Assembly: GCA_948579355.1 (NCBI GenBank)
Contig: CAPAOV010000005.1
Span: 62,001 to 126,000 of the forward strand
Direction of reading: 5' to 3'
Origin: an uncultured Eubacterium sp.
GTDB lineage: Bacteria; Bacillota; Clostridia; Lachnospirales; Lachnospiraceae
DNA length: 64,000 nucleotides
Part shown: piece by piece, positions 1 through 8,123 of the stretch
Position numbering within the stretch: position 1 is the first letter of the stretch
How the letters are laid out: the number at the start of each line of letters is the position of its first letter
Notes under the pieces: generated by a model
What the model saw: the letters and a program-made list of their open reading frames with translations, nothing else
The model's database searches: none
What the model was told of the DNA's origin: nothing
Translations under genes and position numbers: made by a program

Positions 1-199
1 GCTCTTTCTCCTGCGGCGATTCGATATCCAGAAGAATGATATCAAAGTAATTCTTCTCTGCCAGACATTGTAAAAACTGCTCCAGACTAAAAAACGTATC
101 CAACTCTACCGGAATATTTTTTTTTCGGAAATACCAGTCTACCCACCCCTCTAACTGCTTACACAGACTTTTGTTTTCATCACAAATTGCAATTTTCAT
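1..199 (-). CDS. LytTR-type response regulator, N-terminal part (cut by left edge)
   Basis: The first 66 residues of a receiver domain run off the window. It opens MKIAICDENK, with the acidic pair D7/E8, and the phosphoacceptor is D58 in LLDIE. This matches the opening of the complete regulator at 1859-2584, which also has D58. A GAGGGGGA ribosome site lies just upstream of the ATG at 199. It follows the AgrD-like gene by 134 bp on the same strand, so it probably belongs to the same peptide-signalling locus. The DNA-binding part is not visible, so the LytTR assignment rests on N-terminal similarity to its neighbour. Confidence 0.8.
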   Translation of the reverse strand, partial: MKIAICDENKSLCKQLEGWVDWYFRKKNIPVELDTFFSLEQFLQCLAEKNYFDIILLDIESPQEKE

Positions 200-333
200 C
201 TTTTTCCCCCTCTAAATCTGTTGTTCCATCTTACCGATTTTATCCCCAGACTGAAACAACACGTAAGGTAAAGCTTCCTCCTTTGTTGGGAGATACGGCG
301 ACGGCATGTCACCATATCCCCGTCTCTTTTTCA

Positions 334-477
334 TTACTTGCGCCGAAGCATCTCAGCCCCTTCCGGTAATTCCGGCTGATGCATCCAGCAAAAGCAAAGT
401 GAATTAACAGATGCAGCCGTTACAACCAGCGCCAGACTTGCAACAGCCGTCGCCATTTTAGTAATTAATGTTTTCAT
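334..477 (-). CDS. agrD: AgrD-like cyclic lactone autoinducer peptide precursor
   Basis: A 47-residue product beginning MKTLITKMATAVASLALVV and ending AEMLRRK. The AgrD plan is visible: an amphipathic/hydrophobic leader (1-24), a core around NSLCFCWM (25-32), then a charged recognition tail starting HQPELPEG. In the family a Cys forms a thiolactone with a residue four positions on, which would make C28 to M32 the ring, although C30 is a second candidate. A GAGGAGAGG ribosome site lies about 9 nt upstream. It sits between an AgrC-like kinase gene and another response regulator gene. No agrB processing protease is present in the window; it is probably left of position 1. The gene is short and easily missed by automated callers. 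Confidence 0.82.
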   Translation of the reverse strand: MKTLITKMATAVASLALVVTAASVNSLCFCWMHQPELPEGAEMLRRK

Positions 478-508
478 TCCCTGTCCTCTCCTCTCTTTAG
501 ATTATCAA

Positions 509-539
509 AAAAAATGACACATCCAATGTATCATTTTTT
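509..539 (-). terminator. Hairpin between the agrC-like gene and agrD
   Basis: Twelve-base arms (509-520 and 528-539) pair with one mismatch around a 7-nt loop, flanked by A and T runs on both sides. On the minus strand this gives a weak stem followed by a U run, downstream of the kinase gene. It could end or attenuate the regulator-kinase transcript before agrD. It is AT-rich, so its strength is uncertain. Confidence 0.45.
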
Positions 540-556
540 TCTTAGAAAATGTGAAA

Positions 557-585
557 TTTGCGACAGACACATACTTTTTTGCGAC
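557..585 (-). promoter_or_regulatory. Candidate LytTR operator: two direct repeats 21 bp apart upstream of agrD
   Basis: The octamer TTTGCGAC occurs at 557-564 and again at 578-585, exactly 21 bp apart. On the coding strand of agrD the repeats read GTCGCAAA. LytTR regulators such as AgrA bind pairs of about 9-bp direct repeats two helical turns apart, which fits the spacing. The site lies about 80-110 bp upstream of agrD, as expected for positive feedback. A convincing -35 box is absent, as is common for activated promoters. Confidence 0.55.
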
Positions 586-599
586 GGAAAGTTCATTTT

Positions 600-1862
600 T
601 TACAAATATAAGGTGATTTTAATAGAAAAAATCCCATTTTCACCTTTTGTCTCCATTATCCCCTCATAGCGCTCCACTACCTCCTGCACATTCTTTAAAC
701 CAAAACCGTGCTTGTCCGAATCCGTTTTATTTGTCCTGTAGCCATCCCCCTTGCGTACTAAATCATTGCTAAAAGTATTGGCAATCAATAAATTCAAACG
801 CCCCGGACAATAAAAGATATTTGCCTTTATCCAGCTCTTCTCCTGTCCGGCTGTCGCCTCTATACTATTATCTAATAAATTCCCTAATATCGTAGTCACA
901 TCGCAGGGCACGATAACGATATCGGAGGGGATTTTTATATCGATCTGCATATCAATCCCCTTTTTGTTTGCTTCCTGCAGTTTATAATTGAGAACGCCGT
1001 CAAAAATCATACTTCCCGTATATATGTATGTATCGTTTTCCAACAAATGCTCCGCCAGATGATTGATATAAGAACTCATCGCCGGCCAGTCTTTCTGTTC
1101 TCCGATATAAGCAATGGCTTGCAGATGATTGCGGAAATCATGCCGGTGCTTTTGCAGACGTTCCACCGATTCACTCATCAGGTCATACTGTCTCTCCTGA
1201 TATTTATTTTGCAACTCCAGACTTTCTTTTTCCCTCTCGAGCAGGGAAGTCTTTATCTGCCTGTCGTACAGAAAAATAACCAGAATATTCAGCAATAAAA
1301 CGGCAGCCGAACTTCCAAGAAGATTCGCCTTTGAAATATCATGCCGCAAACATATCTGAAAATAGATGTAAAATGATAGAATAGGCAGAACGACAGATAT
1401 AATCCAATACGAAGTAGGTACTGCCTCTTTGCGCTGCAAATTACGGAAATTCCGTATGAGCAGTACAATCAAAAACTGCACCAACGGCAGGCATACCATC
1501 CCAAAATAAGAATAGTATTCCCGCACCGTAAACAATTCTGCATCCACATAGCCAAAAATAGCGGATACAATCGCCTCAGAAGCGAACATGGCGGCAAAGT
1601 TAAAGAAAAAGGCAAGCAACCGGTTCTTCCATTCTGCTTCATACAAAAACGTCAGGCAAAACAATCCTAGGAAGCAAATAAGCATATTTAAGACAGGTAT
1701 ATTCATGTTTAAATACTGGCACGAAGAGATGGCAAATACAAGAAAATATGCCGCAAACATATATTTAGCGGTAAATTTACTTCTTGCGAAAAAGCATTGA
1801 TAAATCAAATATACCTCATATACTTGAACGCCGCTGACAAATAATGTTAACGCTGCTCTCAT
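600..1862 (-). CDS. AgrC-like sensor histidine kinase
   Basis: A 420-residue peptide-sensing histidine kinase. The N-terminal half (about 1-200) is a chain of hydrophobic segments, as in AgrC/ComD. A coiled linker (205-235) leads to the H-box RHDFRNH with phospho-accepting H241. The GHKL ATPase part has the N box NLLDNSIEA (328-336) and a G box HGFGLKNV (385-392). The start ATG overlaps the stop of the regulator gene by 4 bp (ATGA), so the two are translationally coupled. By context its ligand is the cyclic peptide made from the AgrD-like gene downstream, and its partner is the LytTR regulator. The pairing is inferred from gene order; the family call is firm. Confidence 0.9.
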   Translation of the reverse strand: MRAALTLFVSGVQVYEVYLIYQCFFARSKFTAKYMFAAYFLVFAISSCQYLNMNIPVLNMLICFLGLFCLTFLYEAEWKNRLLAFFFNFAAMFASEAIVSAIFGYVDAELFTVREYYSYFGMVCLPLVQFLIVLLIRNFRNLQRKEAVPTSYWIISVVLPILSFYIYFQICLRHDISKANLLGSSAAVLLLNILVIFLYDRQIKTSLLEREKESLELQNKYQERQYDLMSESVERLQKHRHDFRNHLQAIAYIGEQKDWPAMSSYINHLAEHLLENDTYIYTGSMIFDGVLNYKLQEANKKGIDMQIDIKIPSDIVIVPCDVTTILGNLLDNSIEATAGQEKSWIKANIFYCPGRLNLLIANTFSNDLVRKGDGYRTNKTDSDKHGFGLKNVQEVVERYEGIMETKGENGIFSIKITLYL

Positions 1863-2584
1863 AACATCTCCTCCGTAAAATCCAACCGGCTCAACTGCTG
1901 CTTTAAGTTCGTGGCATAATAGCTGCCAATCTCTATTTTTTTGCCTCCTCTCAACAGCAGATAACCTTTATGATAAGCAGTAACGCAGTGTAAATTGACA
2001 ATATATGCCCGATGACAGCGGCAGAAATGATATTTGCCATATTCTTTTTCCAATCGCTCTAACGTATCGCGAAACTGAATTTTCTCACCGTTAATCGTAT
2101 GTATCTGTATCATCTTTGCCACGGACTCTATATAGTTGATGTTCCGCAGTAAGATACCGTTTTGTACGTTATTTAACATATAGGTGAGCGCATACTTACT
2201 CTCTTTCAAAATGCGGCACGCCTTATTCAAATCAGCTTCAATCTCTTCCCGCTTCAGTGGTTTCAGACGAAAATTAATCGGCTGTAAGTCGAAAAGCTGC
2301 ATGCTGTATTCTTGTTTTCCGGATATAAAATCAATTACAACCTGATGACACTCTACATACTTGCGTAGTTCTTCCGCAATATCCAGTCCGCTTTTCTTTG
2401 GTAATTCGATGTCTTGAAAAACCATATCAAACCATTGGCCTGCAGACAGACTCTCTAAAAGCTCCTCCGCACTGTAAAAAACCATGAGATTTATTTCAAG
2501 CCTTTCTCTTTTTGTATATTCTTCAATCCATCCCCGTAGCTGTCTGCATACTGCATGGTCGTCATCACAAATCGCAATCTGCAT
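1859..2584 (-). CDS. LytTR-family response regulator (AgrA-like)
   Basis: A 241-residue response regulator. The receiver domain (1-120) has acidic residues D7-D9, phosphoacceptor D58 (FQDIELP) and conserved K108. A LytTR DNA-binding domain fills 135-235 (RNINYIESV, FRDTLERLE, CRCHRAYIVNL). The start at 2584 is chosen because AGGAGG lies 7 nt upstream; a longer reading from 2617 has no ribosome site. It is first in an operon with the AgrC-like kinase, behind the sigma-A promoter at 2636-2664. It should respond to the cyclic peptide signal and may bind the direct repeats upstream of agrD. Confidence 0.92.
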   Translation of the reverse strand: MQIAICDDDHAVCRQLRGWIEEYTKRERLEINLMVFYSAEELLESLSAGQWFDMVFQDIELPKKSGLDIAEELRKYVECHQVVIDFISGKQEYSMQLFDLQPINFRLKPLKREEIEADLNKACRILKESKYALTYMLNNVQNGILLRNINYIESVAKMIQIHTINGEKIQFRDTLERLEKEYGKYHFCRCHRAYIVNLHCVTAYHKGYLLLRGGKKIEIGSYYATNLKQQLSRLDFTEEML

Positions 2585-2635
2585 CTTTTTCCTCCTCGTA
2601 CTTTTCCAGCATCCCAACGTAATTTCTTTTCCAAT

Positions 2636-2664
2636 ATTATACTCTCTTTTTTATGCACTTGCAA
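2636..2664 (-). promoter_or_regulatory. Sigma-A promoter of the agrA/agrC-like operon
   Basis: TTGCAA (2659-2664), a 17-bp spacer and TATAAT (2636-2641) on the minus strand, 52 bp upstream of the regulator start. It lies just past the stop of the Xre gene, so the signalling operon can be transcribed independently of it. Confidence 0.75.
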
Positions 2665-2670
2665 TCTTGT

Positions 2671-3042
2671 TCACTCTTGTAATCCCCCGTTTTCACGTGC
2701 ATCCCGCAACTGCCTTTTTAACTCACGAACCGTTCCCATAATAATCTTTCTCTCTGCGTCATTGCAGTCGCTCAACAGGTGATTGTATTCCATGACACGC
2801 GCCATACGGTTCGTCGAATCTTTCAACGAATCACACAGTAAAACATCAATCGGCACTTCCAGAGCATTGGCAATCTGAACTAACACTTTGGCGCTGGCAT
2901 TGACCGAGGCGCTTTCAATATTTTTGATATGGGAAAGTGAAACATCTGCCATCTCAGCAAGCCGATTTGCTGTCAAATCCTTTTGTTCCCGATAATATTT
3001 GACATTGACACCTAATGCTTTTACATTCATGCCCTCTCTCAT
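2671..3042 (-). CDS. Xre-family helix-turn-helix transcriptional regulator
   Basis: A 123-residue protein. Residues 8-70 form a Cro/CI-type HTH (YYREQKDLTANRLAEMADVSLSHIKNIES, then VLVQIANALEVPIDVLL). The C-terminal 50 residues are helical and charged, probably for dimerisation. Start at 3042 is supported by GGAGG 9 nt upstream; a second in-frame ATG four codons on has a poorer site. That ribosome site is buried in a perfect 23-bp inverted repeat reaching to the start codon, which suggests control of its translation or autoregulation. Target genes are unknown; the agr-like operon directly downstream is a candidate. Confidence 0.88.
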   Translation of the reverse strand: MREGMNVKALGVNVKYYREQKDLTANRLAEMADVSLSHIKNIESASVNASAKVLVQIANALEVPIDVLLCDSLKDSTNRMARVMEYNHLLSDCNDAERKIIMGTVRELKRQLRDARENGGLQE

Positions 3043-3098
3043 AGTAAAAATCCTCCAATAGTAGTTTCTTCCATACTACTATTGGAGGATTTTTACTA
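3042..3098 (-). repeat. Perfect 23-bp inverted repeat enclosing the Xre gene ribosome site
   Basis: Arms 3042-3064 and 3076-3098 are exact reverse complements around an 11-nt loop. On the minus strand the 3-prime arm contains GGAGG, the ribosome site of the Xre gene, and ends on its start codon. An RNA copy would form a strong hairpin hiding the site. The same DNA could act as a regulator operator or as a terminator for the upstream PilZ gene, since its arm ends with a T run. Confidence 0.85.
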
Positions 3099-3136
3099 AA
3101 ATATTCCAGACAAGGAATTTTCCTGTAATAAGGACT

Positions 3137-3481
3137 TTATTTTTCCAAAGAAGCGGCATAGTCATTAATTACATAATCCATAATAGAAGCCGTTCCCACG
3201 ATTTCACAGCCATAAATATAGCAGTCTTCTTTTTCCTGTTGGCGAATAATACGGACAACACAATTGAGCGCATCCGACTTTCCCAAAACTAAACGTGCGT
3301 TAAAGTAGTATCCGATTGGCAGATTACTCTTCGACTTAAACCCAATCCCCAACTTAGAAATATCAATGACTTCAATCGGCGCATTAATATTCTCCACTTT
3401 TACATGGTCTTGTTTAAACAACGTTGAAATCTCTAATTCTAATTTCACCGGCCAACGCTTTTCACGTCTCATTTCAATCAT
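3137..3481 (-). CDS. PilZ domain protein
   Basis: A 114-residue single PilZ domain, the family that binds cyclic di-GMP. The RxxxR motif lies in MRREKRWPVKL near the start and the second motif is DISKLGIGF, a variant of D/NxSxxG. The start at 3481 has GGAGG 6 nt upstream; a longer reading from 3517 lacks one. It lies 42 bp downstream of gatB and may be transcribed with it. No partner gene (glycosyltransferase, motility) is close, so its output is unknown. Confidence 0.82.
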   Translation of the reverse strand: MIEMRREKRWPVKLELEISTLFKQDHVKVENINAPIEVIDISKLGIGFKSKSNLPIGYYFNARLVLGKSDALNCVVRIIRQQEKEDCYIYGCEIVGTASIMDYVINDYAASLEK

Positions 3482-3523
3482 ACCGTTCCTCCATTCTGAT
3501 GTGCGGTGTAAACACACATCTTT

Positions 3524-4957
3524 CTATTCTAATCTTTCCTGCAAAATTTTGTTCACTAATTCCGGGTCTGCTTTTCCTTTCATCACCCGCATCGTCTGAC
3601 CGACAAGAAAACCGATTGCCTTTTTCTTTCCTGCCTGATAATCTGCCACGGACTGAGGATTTTCTTCGACTACTTTCTCAATCGTCTCCCGCAATACACT
3701 CTCGTCACTGACAGTCCCAAGTCCATTATCCTCTACAAACTTCTCCACGTCAATATTTTCTTCAAATATTTTTTCAAAAATTTCTTTTGCTACCGTGGAA
3801 TTAATCGTCCCTTTATCCGTTAAATCAATTAACTTCGCCAGATTTTCCGGTAAAAGCGTGATATCGTCCGTATCCATCTCCCGCTCCTTTAAAAGACGCA
3901 TCGTCTCTCCCATAAGCCAGTTCGATACTTTCTTCGGCGTCGCACCAAGCGATACCGTCTGCTCAAATATGTCTGCCATCTTCTTACTGGCGGTAATAAT
4001 CGAAATATCATAGGACGGAATATCATATTCTTTTGCATATCTGTCAGCTTTTGCTTCCTGAAATTCCGGCTCTTTGTCCTTTATCTGTCGTATCCACTCA
4101 TCGCTGATAACGATTGGCGTCAAATCCGGGTCAGGAAAATATCGGTAATCCTGTGCATCTTCTTTGGAGCGCATCGGATAAGAATACTCTTTATTGTCAT
4201 CCCAGCGCCGTGTTTCCTGAAGCACGGTTCCGCCATCTTCGATACATTCTATCTGTCTGGCGCGTTCATTCTCAATCGCGCGTACAATTGCCTTAAACGA
4301 ATTTAAGTTCTTCATTTCGGTGCGGGTGCCCAGCGCTGCCGCTCCCGCCTCGCGAACCGACAGATTCACATCGGCGCGCATGGAACCCTCGTTTAATTTA
4401 CAATCAGACGCCCCTAGATACTGTATGGTCGTACGCAGCTTTTCCAGATAGGAAATTACTTCGTCCGTGCTGCGCATATCCGGCTCGGATACAATTTCAA
4501 TCAAAGGCACGCCGGAACGGTTATAGTCTACAAGGGAACAATCATTCCACTCGTCATGTACCAGTTTCCCCGCGTCCTCTTCCATATGAATCTCATGAAT
4601 GCCGATACGCTTTGCGCCGGCGGTCGTTTCAATTTCCACAAAACCATCGTAACAGATTGGCAGATACAACTGAGAAATCTGATAATTTTGCGGATTATCC
4701 GGATAAAAATAATTTTTTCGGTCAAACTTGCTATATTGATGAATCTTACAGTTCAGCGCCAGTCCGACCGCCATCGCATATTCCACGACCTGTCGGTTGA
4801 GAATGGGAAGAGAGCCCGGCATTCCGGTGCAGACCGGGCACGTATGGGTATTGGGAGCGCCTCCAAACTCCGTGGAGCAGCCGCAAAAAATCTTTGTCTT
4901 TGTCGCCAGTTCGACATGTACCTCCAGTCCTATGACCGTCTCATATTGTTTCGCCAT
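3524..4957 (-). CDS. gatB: Asp-tRNA(Asn)/Glu-tRNA(Gln) amidotransferase subunit B
   Basis: A 477-residue GatB, full length for the family. It holds and phosphorylates the mischarged tRNA end so that GatA-derived ammonia can convert Asp-tRNA(Asn) to Asn-tRNA(Asn), or Glu-tRNA(Gln) to Gln-tRNA(Gln). The N-terminus has the GLEVHVEL motif and the Cys pairs IFCGCSTEF and HTCPVCTGMPG of the metal site. The C-terminal YqeY-like helical tail begins near residue 330. It starts 2 bp after gatA ends, completing the aspS-gatC-gatA-gatB operon. Confidence 0.97.
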   Translation of the reverse strand: MAKQYETVIGLEVHVELATKTKIFCGCSTEFGGAPNTHTCPVCTGMPGSLPILNRQVVEYAMAVGLALNCKIHQYSKFDRKNYFYPDNPQNYQISQLYLPICYDGFVEIETTAGAKRIGIHEIHMEEDAGKLVHDEWNDCSLVDYNRSGVPLIEIVSEPDMRSTDEVISYLEKLRTTIQYLGASDCKLNEGSMRADVNLSVREAGAAALGTRTEMKNLNSFKAIVRAIENERARQIECIEDGGTVLQETRRWDDNKEYSYPMRSKEDAQDYRYFPDPDLTPIVISDEWIRQIKDKEPEFQEAKADRYAKEYDIPSYDISIITASKKMADIFEQTVSLGATPKKVSNWLMGETMRLLKEREMDTDDITLLPENLAKLIDLTDKGTINSTVAKEIFEKIFEENIDVEKFVEDNGLGTVSDESVLRETIEKVVEENPQSVADYQAGKKKAIGFLVGQTMRVMKGKADPELVNKILQERLE

Positions 4958-4959
4958 AA

Positions 4960-6405
4960 CTATTCTCCCCCTCTCGCCTGCTCATATGTGTAAGCAGTCT
5001 GAATGATTTTCTTTTCCTGAAAACAATCCCCAATCAACTGCAGGCCAATCGGAAGCCCGCTCTCATCCCGTCCGCAGGGAACAGTCATCGCCGGAAGTCC
5101 GGCCAGATTAACAGAAATCGTATAAATATCGCCCAAATACATCTTGATTGGGTCGCACAGACTCTCGCCTATTTTAGGCGCCGTCGTCGGCGCTGCCGGA
5201 GAGAGAATGACGTCATACGATTCGAAAGCGCGGTTAAAGGCTTCCTTAATGAGCGCTTTCGTACGCAGCGCTTTCAGATAATAGGCGTCGTAATAACCGC
5301 TGCTGAGCACAAACGAACCAAGCATGATACGCCTCTTAACTTCCGGCCCGAAGCCCTCCGAACGGCTTTTCTTGTACATATTATGAAGTCCTTCATACTG
5401 CTCTGTGCGGTATCCGTACTTCACTCCGTCATACCGCGATAAGTTCGAACTCGCTTCTGCCGAGGCAATGACATAATATGCCGGAATCGCATATTCAACA
5501 AGGCTTAAATCAAACTCTTCCACAATTGCGCCCCGTTGCCGCAGCACTTCTGCCGCCGCCATGACAGCTTCTCTCACTTCAGGCTGCAGCCCATCTCCCA
5601 TATAATCCCGCGGAATACCAATCCGCATGCCTTTTACATCTTCAGTAAGCGCCGCTGTAAAATCAATATCCTCGCGCCGTACGGATGTGCTGTCCTTGTT
5701 ATCATAAGAGGAAATCACTTCCAGCACCGCAGCACAGTCCGTCACATCTTTTGCAATCGGGCCAATCTGGTCGAGCGACGAGCCATAGGCAATCAGTCCG
5801 TAACGGGATACCGTACCATACGTCGGCTTGATTCCCGTCACCCCGCAGAAAGAAGCCGGCTGCCGAATCGAGCCTCCCGTATCCGAGCCAAGCGCATAAC
5901 TGCATTCCCCCGCCGCAACTGCCGCGCACGAACCGCCGGACGAGCCTCCCGGTACATGTTCCGTATTATGCGGATTTCTTGTTACTCCATAAGCCGAAGT
6001 CTCCGTTGTGCTTCCCATGGCAAATTCGTCCATATTTGTCTTTCCAATTAAAACGGCCCCACCCCTCTCGAGATTCAAAACCGCCTCGGAGGAATAAGTC
6101 GGCTTAAAGTTACCAAGAATTTTTGAACTGCATGTTGTAAGAATGCCCTGTGTACATAAATTATCCTTAATGGCAACCGGAACGCCGGCCAGCGGGCCGG
6201 TGAGTTGTCCGCTCTCTATCTTTTCCTGCACCTGCGCCGCTTTGGCAATAATTTCTTCCTCTGGAAGAACCGTCACAAAACTGTTTATGCGCTCCTCCTC
6301 TTCCTTTATCTTTAAGAGGGCGGCAAGGGCAGCGTCCTGCGCCGTCACTTCACCTGCCCTGATTTTTTTCCCTAATGCTACCGCAGATAAATCCATCAAA
6401 TCCAT
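4960..6405 (-). CDS. gatA: Asp-tRNA(Asn)/Glu-tRNA(Gln) amidotransferase subunit A
   Basis: A 481-residue amidase-signature enzyme that hydrolyses glutamine and channels ammonia to GatB. The Ser-cisSer-Lys triad is visible: K80 (VAIKDN), S155 (PGGSSGGS) and S179 (DTGGSIRQ). AGGAGG precedes the start and the gene follows gatC by 12 bp. It acts in the cytoplasm as the GatCAB heterotrimer and is needed because the operon charges tRNA(Asn) indirectly. Confidence 0.97.
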   Translation of the reverse strand: MDLMDLSAVALGKKIRAGEVTAQDAALAALLKIKEEEERINSFVTVLPEEEIIAKAAQVQEKIESGQLTGPLAGVPVAIKDNLCTQGILTTCSSKILGNFKPTYSSEAVLNLERGGAVLIGKTNMDEFAMGSTTETSAYGVTRNPHNTEHVPGGSSGGSCAAVAAGECSYALGSDTGGSIRQPASFCGVTGIKPTYGTVSRYGLIAYGSSLDQIGPIAKDVTDCAAVLEVISSYDNKDSTSVRREDIDFTAALTEDVKGMRIGIPRDYMGDGLQPEVREAVMAAAEVLRQRGAIVEEFDLSLVEYAIPAYYVIASAEASSNLSRYDGVKYGYRTEQYEGLHNMYKKSRSEGFGPEVKRRIMLGSFVLSSGYYDAYYLKALRTKALIKEAFNRAFESYDVILSPAAPTTAPKIGESLCDPIKMYLGDIYTISVNLAGLPAMTVPCGRDESGLPIGLQLIGDCFQEKKIIQTAYTYEQARGGE

Positions 6406-6417
6406 ATCCTGTTCCTC

Positions 6418-6711
6418 CTACTCAAATGTTTTTGGCACCATATAAGTACCGTCTTTCTTTTCAGGGGCATTCGCGAGCATATCTTCCCGCTGCTCGCCAT
6501 TGGTGACGCAATCCTCCCGAAATACATTGTTCAGCGGAAACACATGGGACATCGGCTCCACATTGTCCGTATCCAGCTCATTCAGTTTATCAATATAGTC
6601 AAGCATGCCCGCCATATCCTTTTTGGCCTGCTCTCTCTCCTCTTTGGATAATTCGAGCTTTGCCAAAATCCCAACATATTCTATCATCTCATCCGAAATA
6701 AAATTTGCCAT
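6418..6711 (-). CDS. gatC: Asp-tRNA(Asn)/Glu-tRNA(Gln) amidotransferase subunit C
   Basis: A 97-residue GatC, the small belt subunit that wraps around GatA and helps it assemble with GatB. The conserved helical start ([15 protein letters not shown]) and the NVEPMSH motif are present. The start at 6711 is preferred because GGAGGAG lies just upstream; a start four codons earlier has none. It lies between aspS and gatA in the tRNA-dependent amidation operon. Confidence 0.95.
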   Translation of the reverse strand: MANFISDEMIEYVGILAKLELSKEEREQAKKDMAGMLDYIDKLNELDTDNVEPMSHVFPLNNVFREDCVTNGEQREDMLANAPEKKDGTYMVPKTFE

Positions 6712-6759
6712 AGTCTCCTCCATTCCTTTCTCTCAATATTGGCAGTCCGGCGCGGCCCC

Positions 6760-8091
6760 TTATGGCTCAAGACGCCCCAAATCCCTTGGAAACAATGTAG
6801 TTTCCCGTACATTGTCTTCTCCGAGAAGTTTCATTGTCAACCTCTCCAGTCCAATGCCGAGCCCGCCATGCGGCGGCATACCATGTTTAAATACAAGCAT
6901 ATACTGCTCCATTCCCTCCTGTGTCATCCCCCGCTGCTGCAGCTTCTCTTCCAGCATGCCATAATCGTGAATCCGCTGCCCGCCGGTCGTAATCTCCAAA
7001 CCCTGAAACAACAAATCAAAACTTAAAGTATAGGTTTCGTCGTCCGGCGCATCCATCGCATAAAAGGGTCTCTTCTTTGATGGATAATGAGTGACAAATA
7101 CAAAATCCGCATCCATTTCTTCTTTGAAATATCGGGAAATCAAGACTTCCTCTTCCGGCTCCAAATCATAGGGGTTACGGATTTCCCTGCGATACTTTTC
7201 CGCCGCCAGTTGCTTGGCACGGTCGAATCTCACCTGTGGTATCTTATCCGTCTTTGGCAGCGACACGTCGAGAAGCTTTAACTCCTGTTGATATTCCCTT
7301 TCCAGCAGAGCCATCGTATACTGCAAAAAACCCGTCTCCATCTGCATAATTTCTTCGAAGCTTTCAATATACCCCATTTCAAAATCAAGCGAAGTATATT
7401 CATTTAAGTGGCGCTTTGTGTTATGCTTCTCCGCACGAAATACCGGCGCCACTTCGAATACGCGGTCAAAGACCCCTACCATCATCTGCTTATAAAACTG
7501 CGGGCTCTGTGCAAGCACGGCATGGCGGTGAAAATATTCCAGACGGAACAGATTGGCCCCGCCCTCCGCGCCTCTGGCGCCAATCTTCGGCGTGTGAATC
7601 TCCGTAAACCCGCAGCCGCGCAAATACTCACGAAATCCCCGCGTAATGCCCTCCTGAATACGGAACTTGGCCCGCTCCCTTATATTGCGCAGTGACAGCG
7701 GCCGGAAATCCAGCTTCGTCTCCAAAGAAGTATTCATCTTCCATTTGTTGACTGCTATCGGCATCGGCGCGCTTGGCCGGGAAAGTATGCGGATTTTGTG
7801 GATGCGGATTTCAAAGCCGTTAGGCGCGCGCTCTTCCGATGTTACGGCGCCCGTTATCTCTACCGCCGCTTCTTCGGCAAGTTCCTTTAAGGCAACGTTA
7901 GCTGCACCCTCTTCGTAAACGGCCTGTACCAGTCCCTCGCGCTTGCGCAGAATGATAAAGGCGACTTCCCCCATCTTACGAATCTTGTGAATACATCCGT
8001 TTACTTTAACTTCCTCTCCGTCAAGACCGCCTGCCAAAATTTCTGAAATCTCTTTTGTTGTTGTTTCTATTTCTCCAGTCAAAAATTTCAT
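6760..8091 (-). CDS. aspS: Aspartate--tRNA(Asp/Asn) ligase, archaeal-type
   Basis: A 443-residue class II aminoacyl-tRNA synthetase of the short archaeal/non-discriminating AspRS type, lacking the bacterial insertion domain. It has an N-terminal OB-fold for the anticodon (about 15-105) and a catalytic domain with motif 2 FRAEKHNTKRHLNEY and motif 3 GIGLERLTMKLL near the C-terminus. Start at 8091 has AGAGGAATTAGGT upstream; translating from 8232 would run through the T-box terminator. Together with GatCAB it should supply Asp-tRNA(Asn) for conversion to Asn-tRNA(Asn). Non-discriminating activity is inferred from the operon. Confidence 0.93.
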   Translation of the reverse strand: MKFLTGEIETTTKEISEILAGGLDGEEVKVNGCIHKIRKMGEVAFIILRKREGLVQAVYEEGAANVALKELAEEAAVEITGAVTSEERAPNGFEIRIHKIRILSRPSAPMPIAVNKWKMNTSLETKLDFRPLSLRNIRERAKFRIQEGITRGFREYLRGCGFTEIHTPKIGARGAEGGANLFRLEYFHRHAVLAQSPQFYKQMMVGVFDRVFEVAPVFRAEKHNTKRHLNEYTSLDFEMGYIESFEEIMQMETGFLQYTMALLEREYQQELKLLDVSLPKTDKIPQVRFDRAKQLAAEKYRREIRNPYDLEPEEEVLISRYFKEEMDADFVFVTHYPSKKRPFYAMDAPDDETYTLSFDLLFQGLEITTGGQRIHDYGMLEEKLQQRGMTQEGMEQYMLVFKHGMPPHGGLGIGLERLTMKLLGEDNVRETTLFPRDLGRLEP

Positions 8092-8123
8092 ACCTAATTC
8101 CTCTCTTTCCTCTTTCTGCTGCC

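Noticed and set aside
200..333. Small open frame between agrD and the partial response regulator
   Set aside because: A 39-codon minus-strand frame exists but is Arg-rich without a ribosome site or family pattern; agrB is too large to fit here.
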